Shown piece by piece: positions 13,361 through 22,646 of a stretch of DNA of 64,000 nt. This stretch comes from Salinibaculum sp. SYNS191 (GTDB lineage: Archaea > Halobacteriota > Halobacteria > Halobacteriales > Haloarculaceae). The notes under the pieces were generated by a model, which was not told the origin of the DNA, did no database searches, and worked only from the letters and a program-made list of their open reading frames with translations. Positions within the stretch are counted from its first letter, which is position 1. Each line of letters begins with the position of its first letter. Position numbers and translations under genes: made by a program. The stretch lies in the NCBI RefSeq assembly GCF_037338445.1, contig NZ_CP147838.1, forward strand, positions 1,364,001 to 1,428,000, read 5' to 3'.

Positions 13361-14629
13361 TTATCGCTCGTTGACCGAGAGGACCTTGCCGGCCGCGATG
13401 GTCTGGCCCATGTCGCGGATGGCGAAGGAACCGAGCTCCGGAATCTCGGAGGACGGCTCGATGCTGAGCGGCTTCTGCGGTCGAACCGTCACGACTGCGG
13501 CGTCGCCGGACTGGATGAAGTCCGGGTTCTCCTCGGCGACCTCACCGGACGAGGGGTCGATCTTCTTGTCGATGGACTCGACGGTACAGGCGACCTGTGC
13601 CGTGTGAGCGTGGAAGACCGGCGTGTAGCCGGCCGTGATGACGCTCGGGTGCTGCATGACGACGACCTGTGCCTGGAACGTCTCGGCGACGCTCGGCGGG
13701 TCGTCGGCGGGGCCACAGACGTCACCGCGGCGGATGTCGTCCTTGCCGATGCCGCGGACGTTGAACCCGACGTTGTCACCCGGCTCTGCCTTCGGCACTT
13801 CCTCGTGGTGCATCTCGATGGTCTTGACCTCGCCACCGACGTCGCTGGGCTGGAAGCTGACGTTGTCGCCGGTGTTGAGGATGCCCGTCTCGACGCGGCC
13901 GACCGGGACGGTCCCGATGCCGGAGATGGTGTAGACGTCCTGGATGGGCAGGCGCAGCGGCGCGTCCGTCGGCGGCTCCGGCTCGGGCAGCGCGTTCAGC
14001 GCTTCGAGCAGGATTTCGCCGTCGTACCAGTCCGTGTTGTCCGAGCGCTCGGCGATGTTGTCGCCCTCGAACGCGGAGACCGGGATGTACTTGACGTCGT
14101 CCGTGTTGAAGCGGACCTGGTTCAGGAGGTCCTCGACCTCGTCCTTGGTGTCCTCGTAGGCACCCTCGCCGTAGTCGACGAGGTCCATCTTGTTGACCGC
14201 GATGATGAGCTCGTCGATGCCCAGCGTGCGCGCCAGGAAGACGTGCTCCTGGGTCTGCGGCTGGACGCCGTCGTCTGCGGCGACGACGAGCACGGCGTTG
14301 TCGGCCTGGCTCGCGCCAGTGATCATGTTCTTCACGAAGTCGCGGTGGCCCGGACAGTCGACGATAGTGAAGTAGTACTCGTCGGTGTCGAACTCCTGGT
14401 GGGCGATGTCGATGGTGACACCGCGCTCGCGCTCTTCGGCGAGGTTGTCCATGACGTAGGCGAACTCGAAGCCGCCCTTGCCCTTCTCCTCGGCCTCTTC
14501 CTTGTGCTGCTCGATGACGTGCTCCGGTACGTTCTCTGTCTCGTACAGGAGTCGTCCGACGAGCGTACTCTTCCCGTGGTCGACGTGGCCGATGATGGCC
14601 AAGTTCTGGTGCGGTTTGTCCTCACTCAT
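13361..14629 (-). CDS. tuf: Elongation factor 1-alpha (EF-Tu family)
   Basis: The 422-residue GTPase brings aminoacyl-tRNA to the ribosome. G1 GHVDHGKST is at about 14-22, G3 DCPGH and G4 NKMD are intact, and the two beta-barrel domains follow to the C-terminal [20 protein letters not shown]. Length is normal and no intein is present. The promoter lies about 50 nt upstream, so the transcript has a short leader. Confidence 0.97.
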   Translation of the reverse strand: MSEDKPHQNLAIIGHVDHGKSTLVGRLLYETENVPEHVIEQHKEEAEEKGKGGFEFAYVMDNLAEERERGVTIDIAHQEFDTDEYYFTIVDCPGHRDFVKNMITGASQADNAVLVVAADDGVQPQTQEHVFLARTLGIDELIIAVNKMDLVDYGEGAYEDTKDEVEDLLNQVRFNTDDVKYIPVSAFEGDNIAERSDNTDWYDGEILLEALNALPEPEPPTDAPLRLPIQDVYTISGIGTVPVGRVETGILNTGDNVSFQPSDVGGEVKTIEMHHEEVPKAEPGDNVGFNVRGIGKDDIRRGDVCGPADDPPSVAETFQAQVVVMQHPSVITAGYTPVFHAHTAQVACTVESIDKKIDPSSGEVAEENPDFIQSGDAAVVTVRPQKPLSIEPSSEIPELGSFAIRDMGQTIAAGKVLSVNER

Positions 14630-14674
14630 TGTTTCTCACGCGCAGAGGCGCTATGTCGGCATCTTTACGCGGTT

Positions 14675-14686
14675 GCTCATAAAACG
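14675..14686 (-). promoter_or_regulatory. Probable tuf-rpsJ promoter
   Basis: On the minus strand CGTTTTATGAGC includes a TATA-like TTTTATG about 50 nt before the tuf ATG, in a 199-bp spacer that holds no gene. Confidence 0.45.
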
Positions 14687-14828
14687 ATTTCGATACCGCC
14701 CGTGAACTATCCCGTCGCTGTCCCGTGATTTGCTACGTGGTCACACGGCACTGGTCGAAATGTGGTCACTTACCGCCATCGACAGGACGCCACTGATACT
14801 GCAAAACGACGAGCGAGCGGGAACGGAC

Positions 14829-15779
14829 TCAGTCGGCCAGCCGGTCGACGTCGGCGAGCACCGCCGTCGCCGTCTCGGGGCCGCCGGCACCCCGGCCGGA
14901 GACGTTCAGCTGTCCGGCGTGGGCGGTCTCCAGCTGGACGATGTTGCGCGTCCCCGTCACGGCGAGCGCGCCGTGTTCCGGGACGAGCCGCGGTCCGACG
15001 CGGACCTCGCCGCCGGTGACCTCGCCGATGAGCCGGATGGTACGGCCGTCCTCGTTGGCGAGGTCGAGCGCGCTGCCGGGCAGGTCGCTGATGCCCTCGA
15101 CACGCGCGTCGTCGAGCGTGTACTCGCGCTCGTCGCCGGCGAGGACGTTCGCGACGATGACGCACTTCAGCGCCGCGTCGGTCCCCTCCACGTCGAAGGT
15201 GGGGTCGGCCTCGGCGACGCCGAGGTCCTGGGCCTCCGCGAGAACGTGCTCGTAGCCCAGTCCCTCCGCGGCCATCCGCGAGAGGATGAAGTTGGCCGTG
15301 CCGTTGAGGACGCCGCGGACGGCGGTAATCTTGTCCGGGCCGAAGTCGGCGATGGTCGAGAGGACGGGCATCGCACCGCCGACGGTGGCCTCGAAGTAGA
15401 CCTCGCCGGCGCTCTCCCGTTCGAGCGCCCGCACGTCGGCGTAGCGCTCGGCGACCGGTCCCTTGTTCGCGAGGACGACGTGGCGGTCGCGTTCGAGCGC
15501 GTGCTCGACGTGCCCGAACCCGGGCTGGGCGTCGCCCAGCGTCGTCGGCGTCGCCTCAACGAGCACGTCGTACTCGCCGGCCAGTGCGTCCTCCGGGTCG
15601 GCGTCGCCGACGACGCCCTCAGTCTCCTTGCGCTCGATTGCCGCCTGGCCGTCGATGCCCGCGGGGGCGACGGCGGCGCTGCGGGAGTCGGCGAAGGCGG
15701 TGACCGTGTGGCCGTACTCGCCGGCCAGGTCGACGACCGACGAGCCGACGGCGCCGGCCCCGATGACGGCGAGTCTCAC
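14829..15779 (-). CDS. hom: Homoserine dehydrogenase
   Basis: 316 residues. The N-terminal Rossmann site is MRLAVIGAGAVGSSVVDLAG; the middle carries VVLANKGPVAERYADVRALE and the homoserine DH block EATVGGAMPVLSTIADFGPD followed by GVLNGTANFILSRM. It reduces aspartate semialdehyde to homoserine on the way to threonine and methionine. Short and monofunctional, with no aspartokinase fusion and no ACT domain of its own; the ACT-domain gene immediately upstream (ATGA overlap) probably supplies the allosteric part. Confidence 0.93.
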   Translation of the reverse strand: MRLAVIGAGAVGSSVVDLAGEYGHTVTAFADSRSAAVAPAGIDGQAAIERKETEGVVGDADPEDALAGEYDVLVEATPTTLGDAQPGFGHVEHALERDRHVVLANKGPVAERYADVRALERESAGEVYFEATVGGAMPVLSTIADFGPDKITAVRGVLNGTANFILSRMAAEGLGYEHVLAEAQDLGVAEADPTFDVEGTDAALKCVIVANVLAGDEREYTLDDARVEGISDLPGSALDLANEDGRTIRLIGEVTGGEVRVGPRLVPEHGALAVTGTRNIVQLETAHAGQLNVSGRGAGGPETATAVLADVDRLAD

Positions 15780-16309
15780 GCCGCATCACCCGCCGTCAGC
15801 GGCTCGACGACCTGGAAGTCCTTCTCCGCGGCTATCTCGTGAATGATGTCCATCGCGGCCTCCGTCTCGCCGCGCTGGGCGGCCAGGCGGACGCGGGCGC
15901 TCGACTCGCCGTCGCGCCCCTCCGGCGCGGACAGCGAGAAGTCCCGGACCGACGCCCCCGAGGAGTCCTCGATGCGCGAGAGGGTATCGGAGAGGTCGGT
16001 GTCGACGATGTGGCCGATGAGGACGACGGTCAGTTCCTCGCCGTAGCGCTCGGCACCGGCCTGGATGACGTTGATGCCCTCGTCCCGCAGCGCGTCGACG
16101 ATGTCGTCGAACCGCTCCGGTGTCGCCTCCAGGTCGACTTCGACGGGGATGTGGCCACGCGGTGTGACGTTGCCCCGCTCGTGGAAGATAGAGAGGAGGT
16201 TGCCGCCGTTGTCGGCGATGGGCTCCAGCGCCCGGAGCAGTTCCCCGGGCCGGTCGACCAGCTCCAGCCGGACCGTGTAGGCCCGCACCTCCTCCGTCGA
16301 GTCGCTCAT
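15776..16309 (-). CDS. ACT-domain amino-acid-binding protein
   Basis: 177 residues with two ACT-like halves: residues 8-75 (YTVRLELVDRPGELLRALEP; GNLLSIFHERGN) and a second domain about 88-160 (VVLIGHIVDTDLSDTLSRIE). ACT domains bind amino acids to regulate biosynthetic enzymes. Its ATGA overlap with hom suggests a separate regulatory subunit for homoserine dehydrogenase. Translation is coupled to a 12-codon upstream ORF. Confidence 0.85.
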   Translation of the reverse strand: MSDSTEEVRAYTVRLELVDRPGELLRALEPIADNGGNLLSIFHERGNVTPRGHIPVEVDLEATPERFDDIVDALRDEGINVIQAGAERYGEELTVVLIGHIVDTDLSDTLSRIEDSSGASVRDFSLSAPEGRDGESSARVRLAAQRGETEAAMDIIHEIAAEKDFQVVEPLTAGDAA

Positions 16310-16344
16310 CGGCGCTCACCTCTGCGTCGAGTCCGGAGGCTCAT
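16306..16344 (-). CDS. Arg-rich 12-codon leader ORF of the ACT-hom operon
   Basis: MSLRTRRRGERR: six of twelve codons are Arg, including AGA and two CGA, unusual in such GC-rich coding. The ATG is placed about 28 nt downstream of the TATA element, where leaderless transcripts begin, and the TGA overlaps the ACT-gene ATG (ATGA). So a ribosome starting at the 5' end would read this peptide first. It may couple or attenuate translation of the operon; not proven. Confidence 0.5.
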   Translation of the reverse strand: MSLRTRRRGERR

Positions 16345-16367
16345 TGCCAGCCTCTCCGGGGGCCGGC

Positions 16368-16376
16368 TATAAGAAT
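16368..16376 (-). promoter_or_regulatory. TATA element of the ACT-hom operon
   Basis: ATTCTTATA on the minus strand, centred 28 nt before the leader ATG at 16344. No better element lies closer to the ACT start. Confidence 0.55.
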
Positions 16377-16406
16377 CCCGTCGTTTGTCGCGGCCGCAGT
16401 CGCCGC

Positions 16407-16625
16407 CTACGGCAGGAACCGGTCGTAGACGTCGTCGATAGCGTCGTTGTACTCCGCGCCGTTCGGGCTCCCCCACGGGTTCCGCGAGAAGTAGTACATC
16501 GCGGCGAAGAAGGCACCCATCGAGATGGCGAGATAGGGCTGGACGACTGCACCGAGGACGAACGTCGCCACCCCGGCCAGCAGGCCGCCGATGACGATGT
16601 CCGCAATCTGGTGTGTCAGAGACAT
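16407..16625 (-). CDS. Small two-TM membrane protein, 72 aa
   Basis: MSLTHQIADIVIGGLLAGVA begins one long or two short hydrophobic helices (about 8-28 and 30-46), followed by a polar tail (RNPWGSPNGAEYNDAIDDVY). A conserved haloarchaeal-looking orphan; function unknown. The start is the only ATG consistent with an acidic tail and TM layout. Confidence 0.7.
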   Translation of the reverse strand: MSLTHQIADIVIGGLLAGVATFVLGAVVQPYLAISMGAFFAAMYYFSRNPWGSPNGAEYNDAIDDVYDRFLP

Positions 16626-16678
16626 GCCCGGCGGTAGGAGACGGTGGCAGGTAAGGAAACGGGTTCGGCGACGCCGGA

Positions 16679-17593
16679 CTACCGCGTCGGGCCGCGGTAG
16701 CGCGCCAGTTGCGCCGCAAGTTCCCGCTCCTTCAGCAGGCCGAACCCGGCGGCGATGACGAGGAAGCCGACGACGGCCAGCGGGTCGACGGGTTCGTTCA
16801 GGACGAGGCTGCCGATAGCGAGTGTCACCGGCGGCGTCAGATACGTCACCAGATTCGCCTCCAGCGCGCCGACCTGCTCCAGTAGCCAGAAGTACAGGCC
16901 AAAGGCGACCGCACCCGCGACGACGCCGAGGTAGGCCACCGTCGCCAGCGCCGGTCCGGGGTCGCCCGACAGCGACACCGTCTCGCCGGTCGCGACGCCG
17001 ACGCCGAGTTGCACCGTCGCGCCGACGAGCATCGCCCAGCCCGTCAGTGCCGGCACCGGCAGCGCCGCCCGCGCCCGCCGGACCAGGACTGTCCCGAGCG
17101 TCACCAGCACCGTCGCCAGCAACACCAGCGCCTTCCCGACGACGGTCGCGTCGAGGAGGTTCGACGGGTCCGGTCGCAGGACGAGCGCCACGCCGGCGAA
17201 CCCCACGGCGACGCCGAGTTGTCCCCGCCGGGAGAGGCGCTCGTCGGGCAGCAACACCCATCCGAAGAGGACGGTCAGCACGGGCGTCAGGCTGACCAGG
17301 ATGGCCGCCACCGCGCTGGTGACGAACTGCTGGCCGACGAACGTGAAGCCGGTCCCGCCGATGAAGAGGACGCCGCCGGCGGCGACCGCTGCCCAGTCGC
17401 GACGGGTGACGGGCCGCCAGTACGACGACGTCGCGACGGCGTAGCCGAGCAGGAGGACCCCCGAGAGGTAGTAGCGAGACGCCCCGAGCAACAGCGGCGG
17501 GAAGTAACGCAAGCCTACCTCGATGGCCGGAAACGACGTCCCGAACAGCAGCGTCACCAGCGAGAAGACGGCGACTGTCCGGACCCGAGTCAT
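16679..17593 (-). CDS. DMT/EamA-family membrane transporter
   Basis: 304 residues with about ten TM helices arranged as two EamA repeats, beginning TVAVFSLVTLLFGTSFPAIE, with the second half after LTGWAMLVGATVQLGVGVAT. This family exports amino acids or small metabolites; the substrate is not visible. I chose the ATG at 17593 because the longer upstream frame is Ser/Arg/His-rich and unlike a membrane protein N-terminus. Confidence 0.85.
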   Translation of the reverse strand: MTRVRTVAVFSLVTLLFGTSFPAIEVGLRYFPPLLLGASRYYLSGVLLLGYAVATSSYWRPVTRRDWAAVAAGGVLFIGGTGFTFVGQQFVTSAVAAILVSLTPVLTVLFGWVLLPDERLSRRGQLGVAVGFAGVALVLRPDPSNLLDATVVGKALVLLATVLVTLGTVLVRRARAALPVPALTGWAMLVGATVQLGVGVATGETVSLSGDPGPALATVAYLGVVAGAVAFGLYFWLLEQVGALEANLVTYLTPPVTLAIGSLVLNEPVDPLAVVGFLVIAAGFGLLKERELAAQLARYRGPTR

Positions 17594-17744
17594 CGAGTGT
17601 CTGTGCGTTCGGTCGGACTGCACTTGAAACGGGCCGTCCATGGAGAGTCGGACACAGCTGGCCGCGAGCGCGTGCCACGGCAGTCGCCGTGGCCGAGCGA
17701 GTCGGGGAAGGGCAGGGCTGGCGCTGTGCGGTGCGGTTGCAGAA

Positions 17745-17909
17745 AGAGAGAGAGAGAGAGATGTATTGTACTCCGAGCGCGCTACTGCGCGCGAGGAGCC
17801 TTTTTCACCCACGTTCGCAAGAGCGAAGCTCTTGCGCAGCCCGGCAGAAATCGAAGATTTCTGCGGACGTTTTTGCCGTGAGTGGTGCGAGCGCGTGTCA
17901 GCGCGCTCG
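17745..17909. repeat. Dinucleotide run and cluster of four perfect hairpins after fusA
   Basis: The 342-bp spacer 17594-17935 has no gene. It holds an (AG)8 run (17745-17761) and four perfect hairpins: GCGCGC/GCGCGC (17777-17792); CGCAAGAGC-GAA-GCTCTTGCG (17816-17836); GCAGAAATC-GAA-GATTTCTGC (17844-17864); CGAGCGCG/CGCGCTCG (17888-17909). The second and third have 9-bp stems and the same GAA loop. They lie directly downstream of the fusA stop, so could end or stabilise that transcript, or be a dispersed palindromic repeat. Confidence 0.65.
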
Positions 17910-17935
17910 ACACCCGAGCGGGAAAAAGGTGGTAC

Positions 17936-20125
17936 TCAGATGTAGTCGACTGTCTCGGGCAGTTCGAGCTTCATGCCCTTGCGCTCGCGGATCTCCATGA
18001 TCGTCTCGGGCTGGAGGTTGTCCGCGAGGACCTGGAACCCGGCGTTCTCGGTGTTCCAGGACGCGCGGCCCTCGGTGGCCGAGCGGATGTCCGAGGAGAA
18101 GCCGATCATCTCCTCGACGGGCGCGATGCCCTCGACGACCATCAGGTCGCCTTCCTGGTACATGTCGTCGACGCGGCCACGGCGACCCTGGATTTCGCCG
18201 GATGCGGCGCCCATGTGGTCGTTGGGCACGTCGATGCGGACCTCCTGAATCGGCTCCAGCAGGCGGATCTCCGCGTCGATGAGCGCGTTGTGCAGCGACC
18301 GGCGGACAGCGGGGATGACCTGCGCCGGACCGCGGTGGATGGCGTCCTCGTGCAGGCGGGCGTCGTGGAGGCGGATGAGCGACCCGGTGACGGGTTCGGC
18401 GGCCAGCGGGCCGTCCGAGAGGGCCTCCTCGAACCCTTCGAGCACCAGTTCCATCGTCTCGTTGAGGTGCTGGATACCCTTCGTGTCGTCGATGATGATG
18501 TTGGTGCCGAAGATGTGCTCGACGTCCTGGGACGCGTCCTTGTCGAGGCCGGCGTCCTGCAGCGCCTCGCGGCGTTCGAGTTCCGGCATATCCATCGTCG
18601 CCTCGCCCAGTTTGAGCGTCTCGACGAGGTCGTCGCTCAGGGGTTCGACCGTGATGTAGAAGCGGTTGTGACGGTTCGGTGAGATACCCTCGACCTCGCG
18701 GCTCTCGGTCTGGGGCGCCTCGCGGTAGACGACGATGGGCTCACCGGTCGTGACCGGGATGCCCTGGTTGCGCTCGATGCGCTGAGTGATGACTTCGAGG
18801 TGGAGTTCGCCCTGCCCGGAGATGAGGTGCTCGCCGGTGTCCTCGTTGATCTCGATCTGGATGGTCGGGTCCTCCTTGGCGACCTGCTGGAGCGTCTCGA
18901 TGAGCTTCGGCAGGTCGTCCATGTTCTTCGCCTCGACGCTCTTCGTGATGACCGGCTCCGAGATGTGCTCGATGGACTCGAAGGGCGTCATCTCGATGCT
19001 CGACACCGTGGAGCCGGCGATGGCGTCGCGCAGGCCGGTGACGGCCGCGATGTTGCCGGCGGGGACGTGCTCGACCTCCTTGCGCTCGCCACCCATGTAG
19101 ATGCCGACGCTCTGGATGCGGTTCTTGCCCGCAGTCCCGGAGACGTACAGCTCCTGGCCCTTCTCCAGCGTGCCGGAGAAGACGCGGCCGGCGGCGATTT
19201 CGCCGGCGTGGGGGTCGATGCCGATGTCGGTGACCATCAGGACGACCTCGCCGTCCTCGTCGACCAGGCGCATGCTCTCGGCGACGTCGGAGTCGTCGTC
19301 GCCGCGCCAGATGCGCGGGATACGACGGGGCTGGGCGTCGATGGGGTTCGGGAAGTGCTCACAGACCATGTCGAGGACGACGTTCGACAGCGGCGTGCGC
19401 TCGTGGAGTTCCTGGCGCTCGTCGTTGCGCTCCAGTTCCATGATGTCGCCGAAGTCCATCCCGGTGCGCTGCATCGACGGCATCGAGACGCCCCACTTGT
19501 AGAGGGCAGAGCCGAAGCCGACGGTGCCTTCCTCGACGGAGACGGTCCAGTCGTCGTTGATGTCGTCCATCTCCTCAGTCATCCCGCGGATCAGCTCGTT
19601 CACGTCGCGGATGACGGAGACGAGACGCTCCTGCATCTCCTCGGGCCCTTCCTGCAGTTCGGAGATCAGGCGGTCGACCTTGTTGATGAACAGGGTCGGC
19701 TTGACGCCCTCGCGCAGCGCCTGGCGCAGGACGGTCTCGGTCTGGGGCATCGCGCCCTCAACGGCGTCGACGACCACGAGCGCACCGTCGACGGCGCGCA
19801 TCGCGCGGGTGACGTCGCCGCCGAAGTCGACGTGGCCCGGCGTGTCGATGAGGTTGATGAGGTGGTTCGTGTCCTCGTACTCGTGGGTCATCGAGACGTT
19901 CGCCGCGTCGATGGTGATACCGCGTTCCTGCTCGTCCTCTTCGGTGTCCATCGCGAGCTGTTCGCCCGCCGTCTCGTCGGAAATCATCCCCGCACCGGCG
20001 AGGAGGTTGTCTGTCAGTGTGGTCTTGCCGTGGTCGACGTGAGCGGCGATGGCGATGTTCCGGATGTTCTCCGGCTTGTCCATCAGCGTCTCACATTCCT
20101 GTACGATTTTCTTTCGTCGGCCCAT
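17936..20125 (-). CDS. fusA: Elongation factor 2
   Basis: 729 residues, full archaeal EF-2 length. The G domain has [20 protein letters not shown] at about 26-45 and DTPGHVDF; the C-terminal part includes [20 protein letters not shown], where the His-containing diphthamide loop of domain IV lies. It drives translocation. It is separated from rpsG by the biotin transporter and other genes, unlike the tight rpsL-rpsG-fusA order often seen. Confidence 0.96.
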   Translation of the reverse strand: MGRRKKIVQECETLMDKPENIRNIAIAAHVDHGKTTLTDNLLAGAGMISDETAGEQLAMDTEEDEQERGITIDAANVSMTHEYEDTNHLINLIDTPGHVDFGGDVTRAMRAVDGALVVVDAVEGAMPQTETVLRQALREGVKPTLFINKVDRLISELQEGPEEMQERLVSVIRDVNELIRGMTEEMDDINDDWTVSVEEGTVGFGSALYKWGVSMPSMQRTGMDFGDIMELERNDERQELHERTPLSNVVLDMVCEHFPNPIDAQPRRIPRIWRGDDDSDVAESMRLVDEDGEVVLMVTDIGIDPHAGEIAAGRVFSGTLEKGQELYVSGTAGKNRIQSVGIYMGGERKEVEHVPAGNIAAVTGLRDAIAGSTVSSIEMTPFESIEHISEPVITKSVEAKNMDDLPKLIETLQQVAKEDPTIQIEINEDTGEHLISGQGELHLEVITQRIERNQGIPVTTGEPIVVYREAPQTESREVEGISPNRHNRFYITVEPLSDDLVETLKLGEATMDMPELERREALQDAGLDKDASQDVEHIFGTNIIIDDTKGIQHLNETMELVLEGFEEALSDGPLAAEPVTGSLIRLHDARLHEDAIHRGPAQVIPAVRRSLHNALIDAEIRLLEPIQEVRIDVPNDHMGAASGEIQGRRGRVDDMYQEGDLMVVEGIAPVEEMIGFSSDIRSATEGRASWNTENAGFQVLADNLQPETIMEIRERKGMKLELPETVDYI

Positions 20126-20273
20126 TATTACCCCGTCCTACCGGAAGGAGGGTCAAAAGGATAGTGTTTCCCGACCGCTTCGCGCCGCGCCGTGGCCGCG
20201 CCATCGTGCGACGCCGCCCCAAGGGGGACGCCAACACCGACACGACTATTGGACCCGCCACAGACCTCGGCGT

Positions 20274-20450
20274 ATGAACGACGACCCGTTCTTCTGTGAC
20301 GACTGCGGCGAAGAACTCGGCCACGACGACATCCAGACGGCCGCCGACGTGCCACAACTGGACGTCGAGAGCTTCGAGATGGGCCGCGAGACGGTCGACG
20401 TCCACCAGTGCAGCGGCTGCGGGATGGTCCTCGGGTTCAGCCAGCAATAG
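20274..20450 (+). CDS. Zinc-ribbon small protein, 58 aa
   Basis: MNDDPFFCDDCGEELGHDDI has a first C-x2-C knuckle; HQCSGCGMVLGF supplies the second about 37 residues later. Acidic between. Short, probably a redox or nucleic-acid-binding zinc ribbon; partner unknown. Divergent from fusA, 41 bp upstream of the HExxH gene on the same strand. Confidence 0.7.
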   Translation: MNDDPFFCDDCGEELGHDDIQTAADVPQLDVESFEMGRETVDVHQCSGCGMVLGFSQQ

Positions 20451-20491
20451 CCCGCAAAAGTCATACTGCTCGGACCCTGAGAGAGGTAGAC

Positions 20492-21241
20492 ATGGACGTA
20501 GGCGTCGACGGCCCCGGGCCGGCCGAACCGTTTCTCGGTGCACGCGACCTCTTCGAGACCGAACGCGACCTCACCCGACCGGTACGGGTCCGCATCGTCG
20601 AGGACCCGGACGAACGAACACGCGTCAGCCACAGCGACGCCGGCCACCGGCTGACCATCTCCCAGCAGGCGGCCACGTCGGCGATGGCCCGCGAACTCGC
20701 CCTGCACGAGTACGCCCACATGCACCACCACGAGGCTGGCCACCCCTCCCACACGCAGTCGACGAAAGAGGCCATCTTCCTCGCGCTGGCCGGCCGCAGC
20801 GTCGAGCAGCGTAAACTCACCCACTGCTACCAGATCGCCAACCACATGAAGGACATCTACGCCGACGACATCTGGCTGGAGGTCGCCCCCGCCGACAAAC
20901 TGGTCGCCTTCCTCGAATCCTCGCTCGCCGCCGCCGTCGCCGACCGGCCGAGCGACCCCGCCTCATGGGTGCGCCGGACGCCCGCCGCCGACCCCGAGAT
21001 TACGGTCGTCAACGCCGCCTTCGCGCTCGCGCTGGTCGAGCGCCACGGCCTCGTCGGCGAGGACCACCGCATCTACGACCTGGCCCACGCCGCCGCCGCG
21101 GACGCCCCGGAGGTCAGCCTCTCGCAGTTCAAGCGCCACTTCCGGACGCTCGCCCGCGACCCCGGCGAGAGCGAGTACCGCAAGGCGCTGGTCGACGTCA
21201 CCCGCGCCTACGCCGGCGGCGAGGGACCGGCCGCCGACTAG
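20492..21241 (+). CDS. HExxH-containing protein (DUF5781-like)
   Basis: 249 residues. ELALHEYAHMHHHEAGHPSH (about residues 70-89) contains HEYAH, a zincin-type HExxH motif, with further His residues. The rest is helical, with no signal peptide or TM. The family resembles haloarchaeal DUF5781 proteins; peptidase activity is possible but not shown. Convergent with bioN, whose stop it overlaps by 4 bp. Confidence 0.7.
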   Translation: MDVGVDGPGPAEPFLGARDLFETERDLTRPVRVRIVEDPDERTRVSHSDAGHRLTISQQAATSAMARELALHEYAHMHHHEAGHPSHTQSTKEAIFLALAGRSVEQRKLTHCYQIANHMKDIYADDIWLEVAPADKLVAFLESSLAAAVADRPSDPASWVRRTPAADPEITVVNAAFALALVERHGLVGEDHRIYDLAHAAAADAPEVSLSQFKRHFRTLARDPGESEYRKALVDVTRAYAGGEGPAAD

Positions 21242-21948
21242 AGCAAGAGCAACGGCCCGACCGCCAGCGCCGCCGAGAGCGCGAGGACGAGATAGTCGAC
21301 CGCGGAGAACCGCAGGTCCGGCAGCGTCGGGTTGTACGCGAAACACCGCGCCCGCAGCGCAAGCGACAGCCTGTCAGCCCGCGCGAACGCCCGGACCACG
21401 GACAGCGTCCCGAGGCGCTGCACCCGGTCGCGAAACGAGCGCCGGCCCCCGCCGCGCGCCCGGATCGCCTCCCGAATCCGCGTCACGTCCGCGCGCAGTA
21501 CCGGCACGAAGCGGAAGGTCAGCCCGACCCCGACGCCCAGCAGTTGCCCGAACCGGCCGGGGACGGTCCGCTGAATGGCCGCCCGGGTGTCGCGGACGGG
21601 CGTCGAGTGGACGAACGCGGCGCTGACGAGCAACAGCGGCACCAGCCTGGCGACGCGCTGCAGGGAGGAAAGCGCCGGCTCGACCCGAAACCAGGGCGGG
21701 CCGAGCGCCAGACCCCCGAGCAGCGGTCCGAGCGAGAGCACGAGCAGGACGGGCCAGTACGCCCGTAGCGCCCGCAGCGGCGAGAGCCGCGCGGCCAGCA
21801 GACAGCCCACGGCGAGCGCGGCCGTGGCTCCGAGCCACAGCAGCGACGTGCTGGCGAAGACGGCGATGGCGAAAGCGACCTGGAAGGCCAGTTTCGCCCG
21901 CGGGTCCAGCCGGTGGGCGAGCGTCCCGCCCGGTTCGTAGGTCAGCAT
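21238..21948 (-). CDS. bioN: Biotin ECF transporter T component (BioN/EcfT)
   Basis: 236-residue membrane protein starting MLTYEPGGTLAHRLDPRAKL, with about six TM helices. The EcfT coupling helices include AAIQRTVPGRFGQLLGVGVG and ADVTRIREAIRARGGG; the A-R-G type motif contacts the ATPase. Last gene of bioYMN, overlapping bioM by 7 bp. Confidence 0.85.
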   Translation of the reverse strand: MLTYEPGGTLAHRLDPRAKLAFQVAFAIAVFASTSLLWLGATAALAVGCLLAARLSPLRALRAYWPVLLVLSLGPLLGGLALGPPWFRVEPALSSLQRVARLVPLLLVSAAFVHSTPVRDTRAAIQRTVPGRFGQLLGVGVGLTFRFVPVLRADVTRIREAIRARGGGRRSFRDRVQRLGTLSVVRAFARADRLSLALRARCFAYNPTLPDLRFSAVDYLVLALSAALAVGPLLLL

Positions 21949-22646
21949 TCCGGGACCCGGACGTCGATGTCGGCGAGTCGCTCGCGGGCCTTTGCTGGGT
22001 CGGCGTCGACGGCGACCCGTCCGTCTCTGAGGCCGACGACGCGGTCCGCCCGCGAGAGCACGTCGCGCACGTCGTGGGTGACGACGACGATGCCGGTGCC
22101 CGCGTCGTGGAGCGCGTCGAGGTGGTCGAGGACGGACCGCCGCGCCGGCCAGTCCAGCCCCGCGAAGGGCTCGTCGAGGACGAGGTGGGCGGGTTCCATC
22201 GCGAGCGCGCCGGCGATGGCGACGCGGGACTGCTCGCCGCCGGAGAGCGCGTCGATGCGCTCGTCGGCCCGCCCGTCCATGTTGACGGCGGCTAGCGCCT
22301 CGTCGACCCGGCGGTCGATGTCGCGCCGGTCGAGCCCGAGGTTCTCCGGCCCGAACGCCACGTCCGCGCCGACCGTCGCGGCGACGAACTGGTCCCGCGG
22401 CGTCTGGAACACCATCCCGACCGTCGTCCGCGTCGCCACCGGATTCGCCGCGGCTGGCTCGCCGTCGACCAGTACCTCGCCCGCGTCGGGTTCCAGCAGG
22501 GCGTTGAAGTGGCGAACCAGCGTGGTCTTGCCGCTGCCGTTCGGGCCCGCGAGGACGACCCACTCGCCGTCGTCGATGGTCAGCGAGACGCCGTCGACCG
22601 CTGGCTCGCCGTCGTAGCGGTGGACGAGGTCGCGGACCGCTATCAT
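21942..22646 (-). CDS. bioM: Biotin ECF transporter ATPase (BioM/EcfA)
   Basis: 234 residues: Walker A GPNGSGKTT (about 34-42), Q-loop VFQTPRDQF, signature LSGGEQ, Walker B LVLDEPFAGLD, H-switch THDVRD. It energises uptake through BioN. It overlaps bioY by 4 bp and bioN by 7 bp. Confidence 0.9.
   Translation of the reverse strand: MIAVRDLVHRYDGEPAVDGVSLTIDDGEWVVLAGPNGSGKTTLVRHFNALLEPDAGEVLVDGEPAAANPVATRTTVGMVFQTPRDQFVAATVGADVAFGPENLGLDRRDIDRRVDEALAAVNMDGRADERIDALSGGEQSRVAIAGALAMEPAHLVLDEPFAGLDWPARRSVLDHLDALHDAGTGIVVVTHDVRDVLSRADRVVGLRDGRVAVDADPAKARERLADIDVRVPEC

Noticed and set aside
12765..13607. Rightward frame running through tRNA-Ala, rpsJ and into tuf
   Set aside because: It crosses a tRNA gene and two ribosomal-operon genes in antisense.
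13604..14728. Long rightward frame opposite tuf
   Set aside because: Antisense shadow of EF-1alpha; product lacks any domain and is dominated by Asp, Val and Arg.
18800..20164. Long rightward frame opposite fusA
   Set aside because: Antisense shadow of EF-2 with no domain or promoter.
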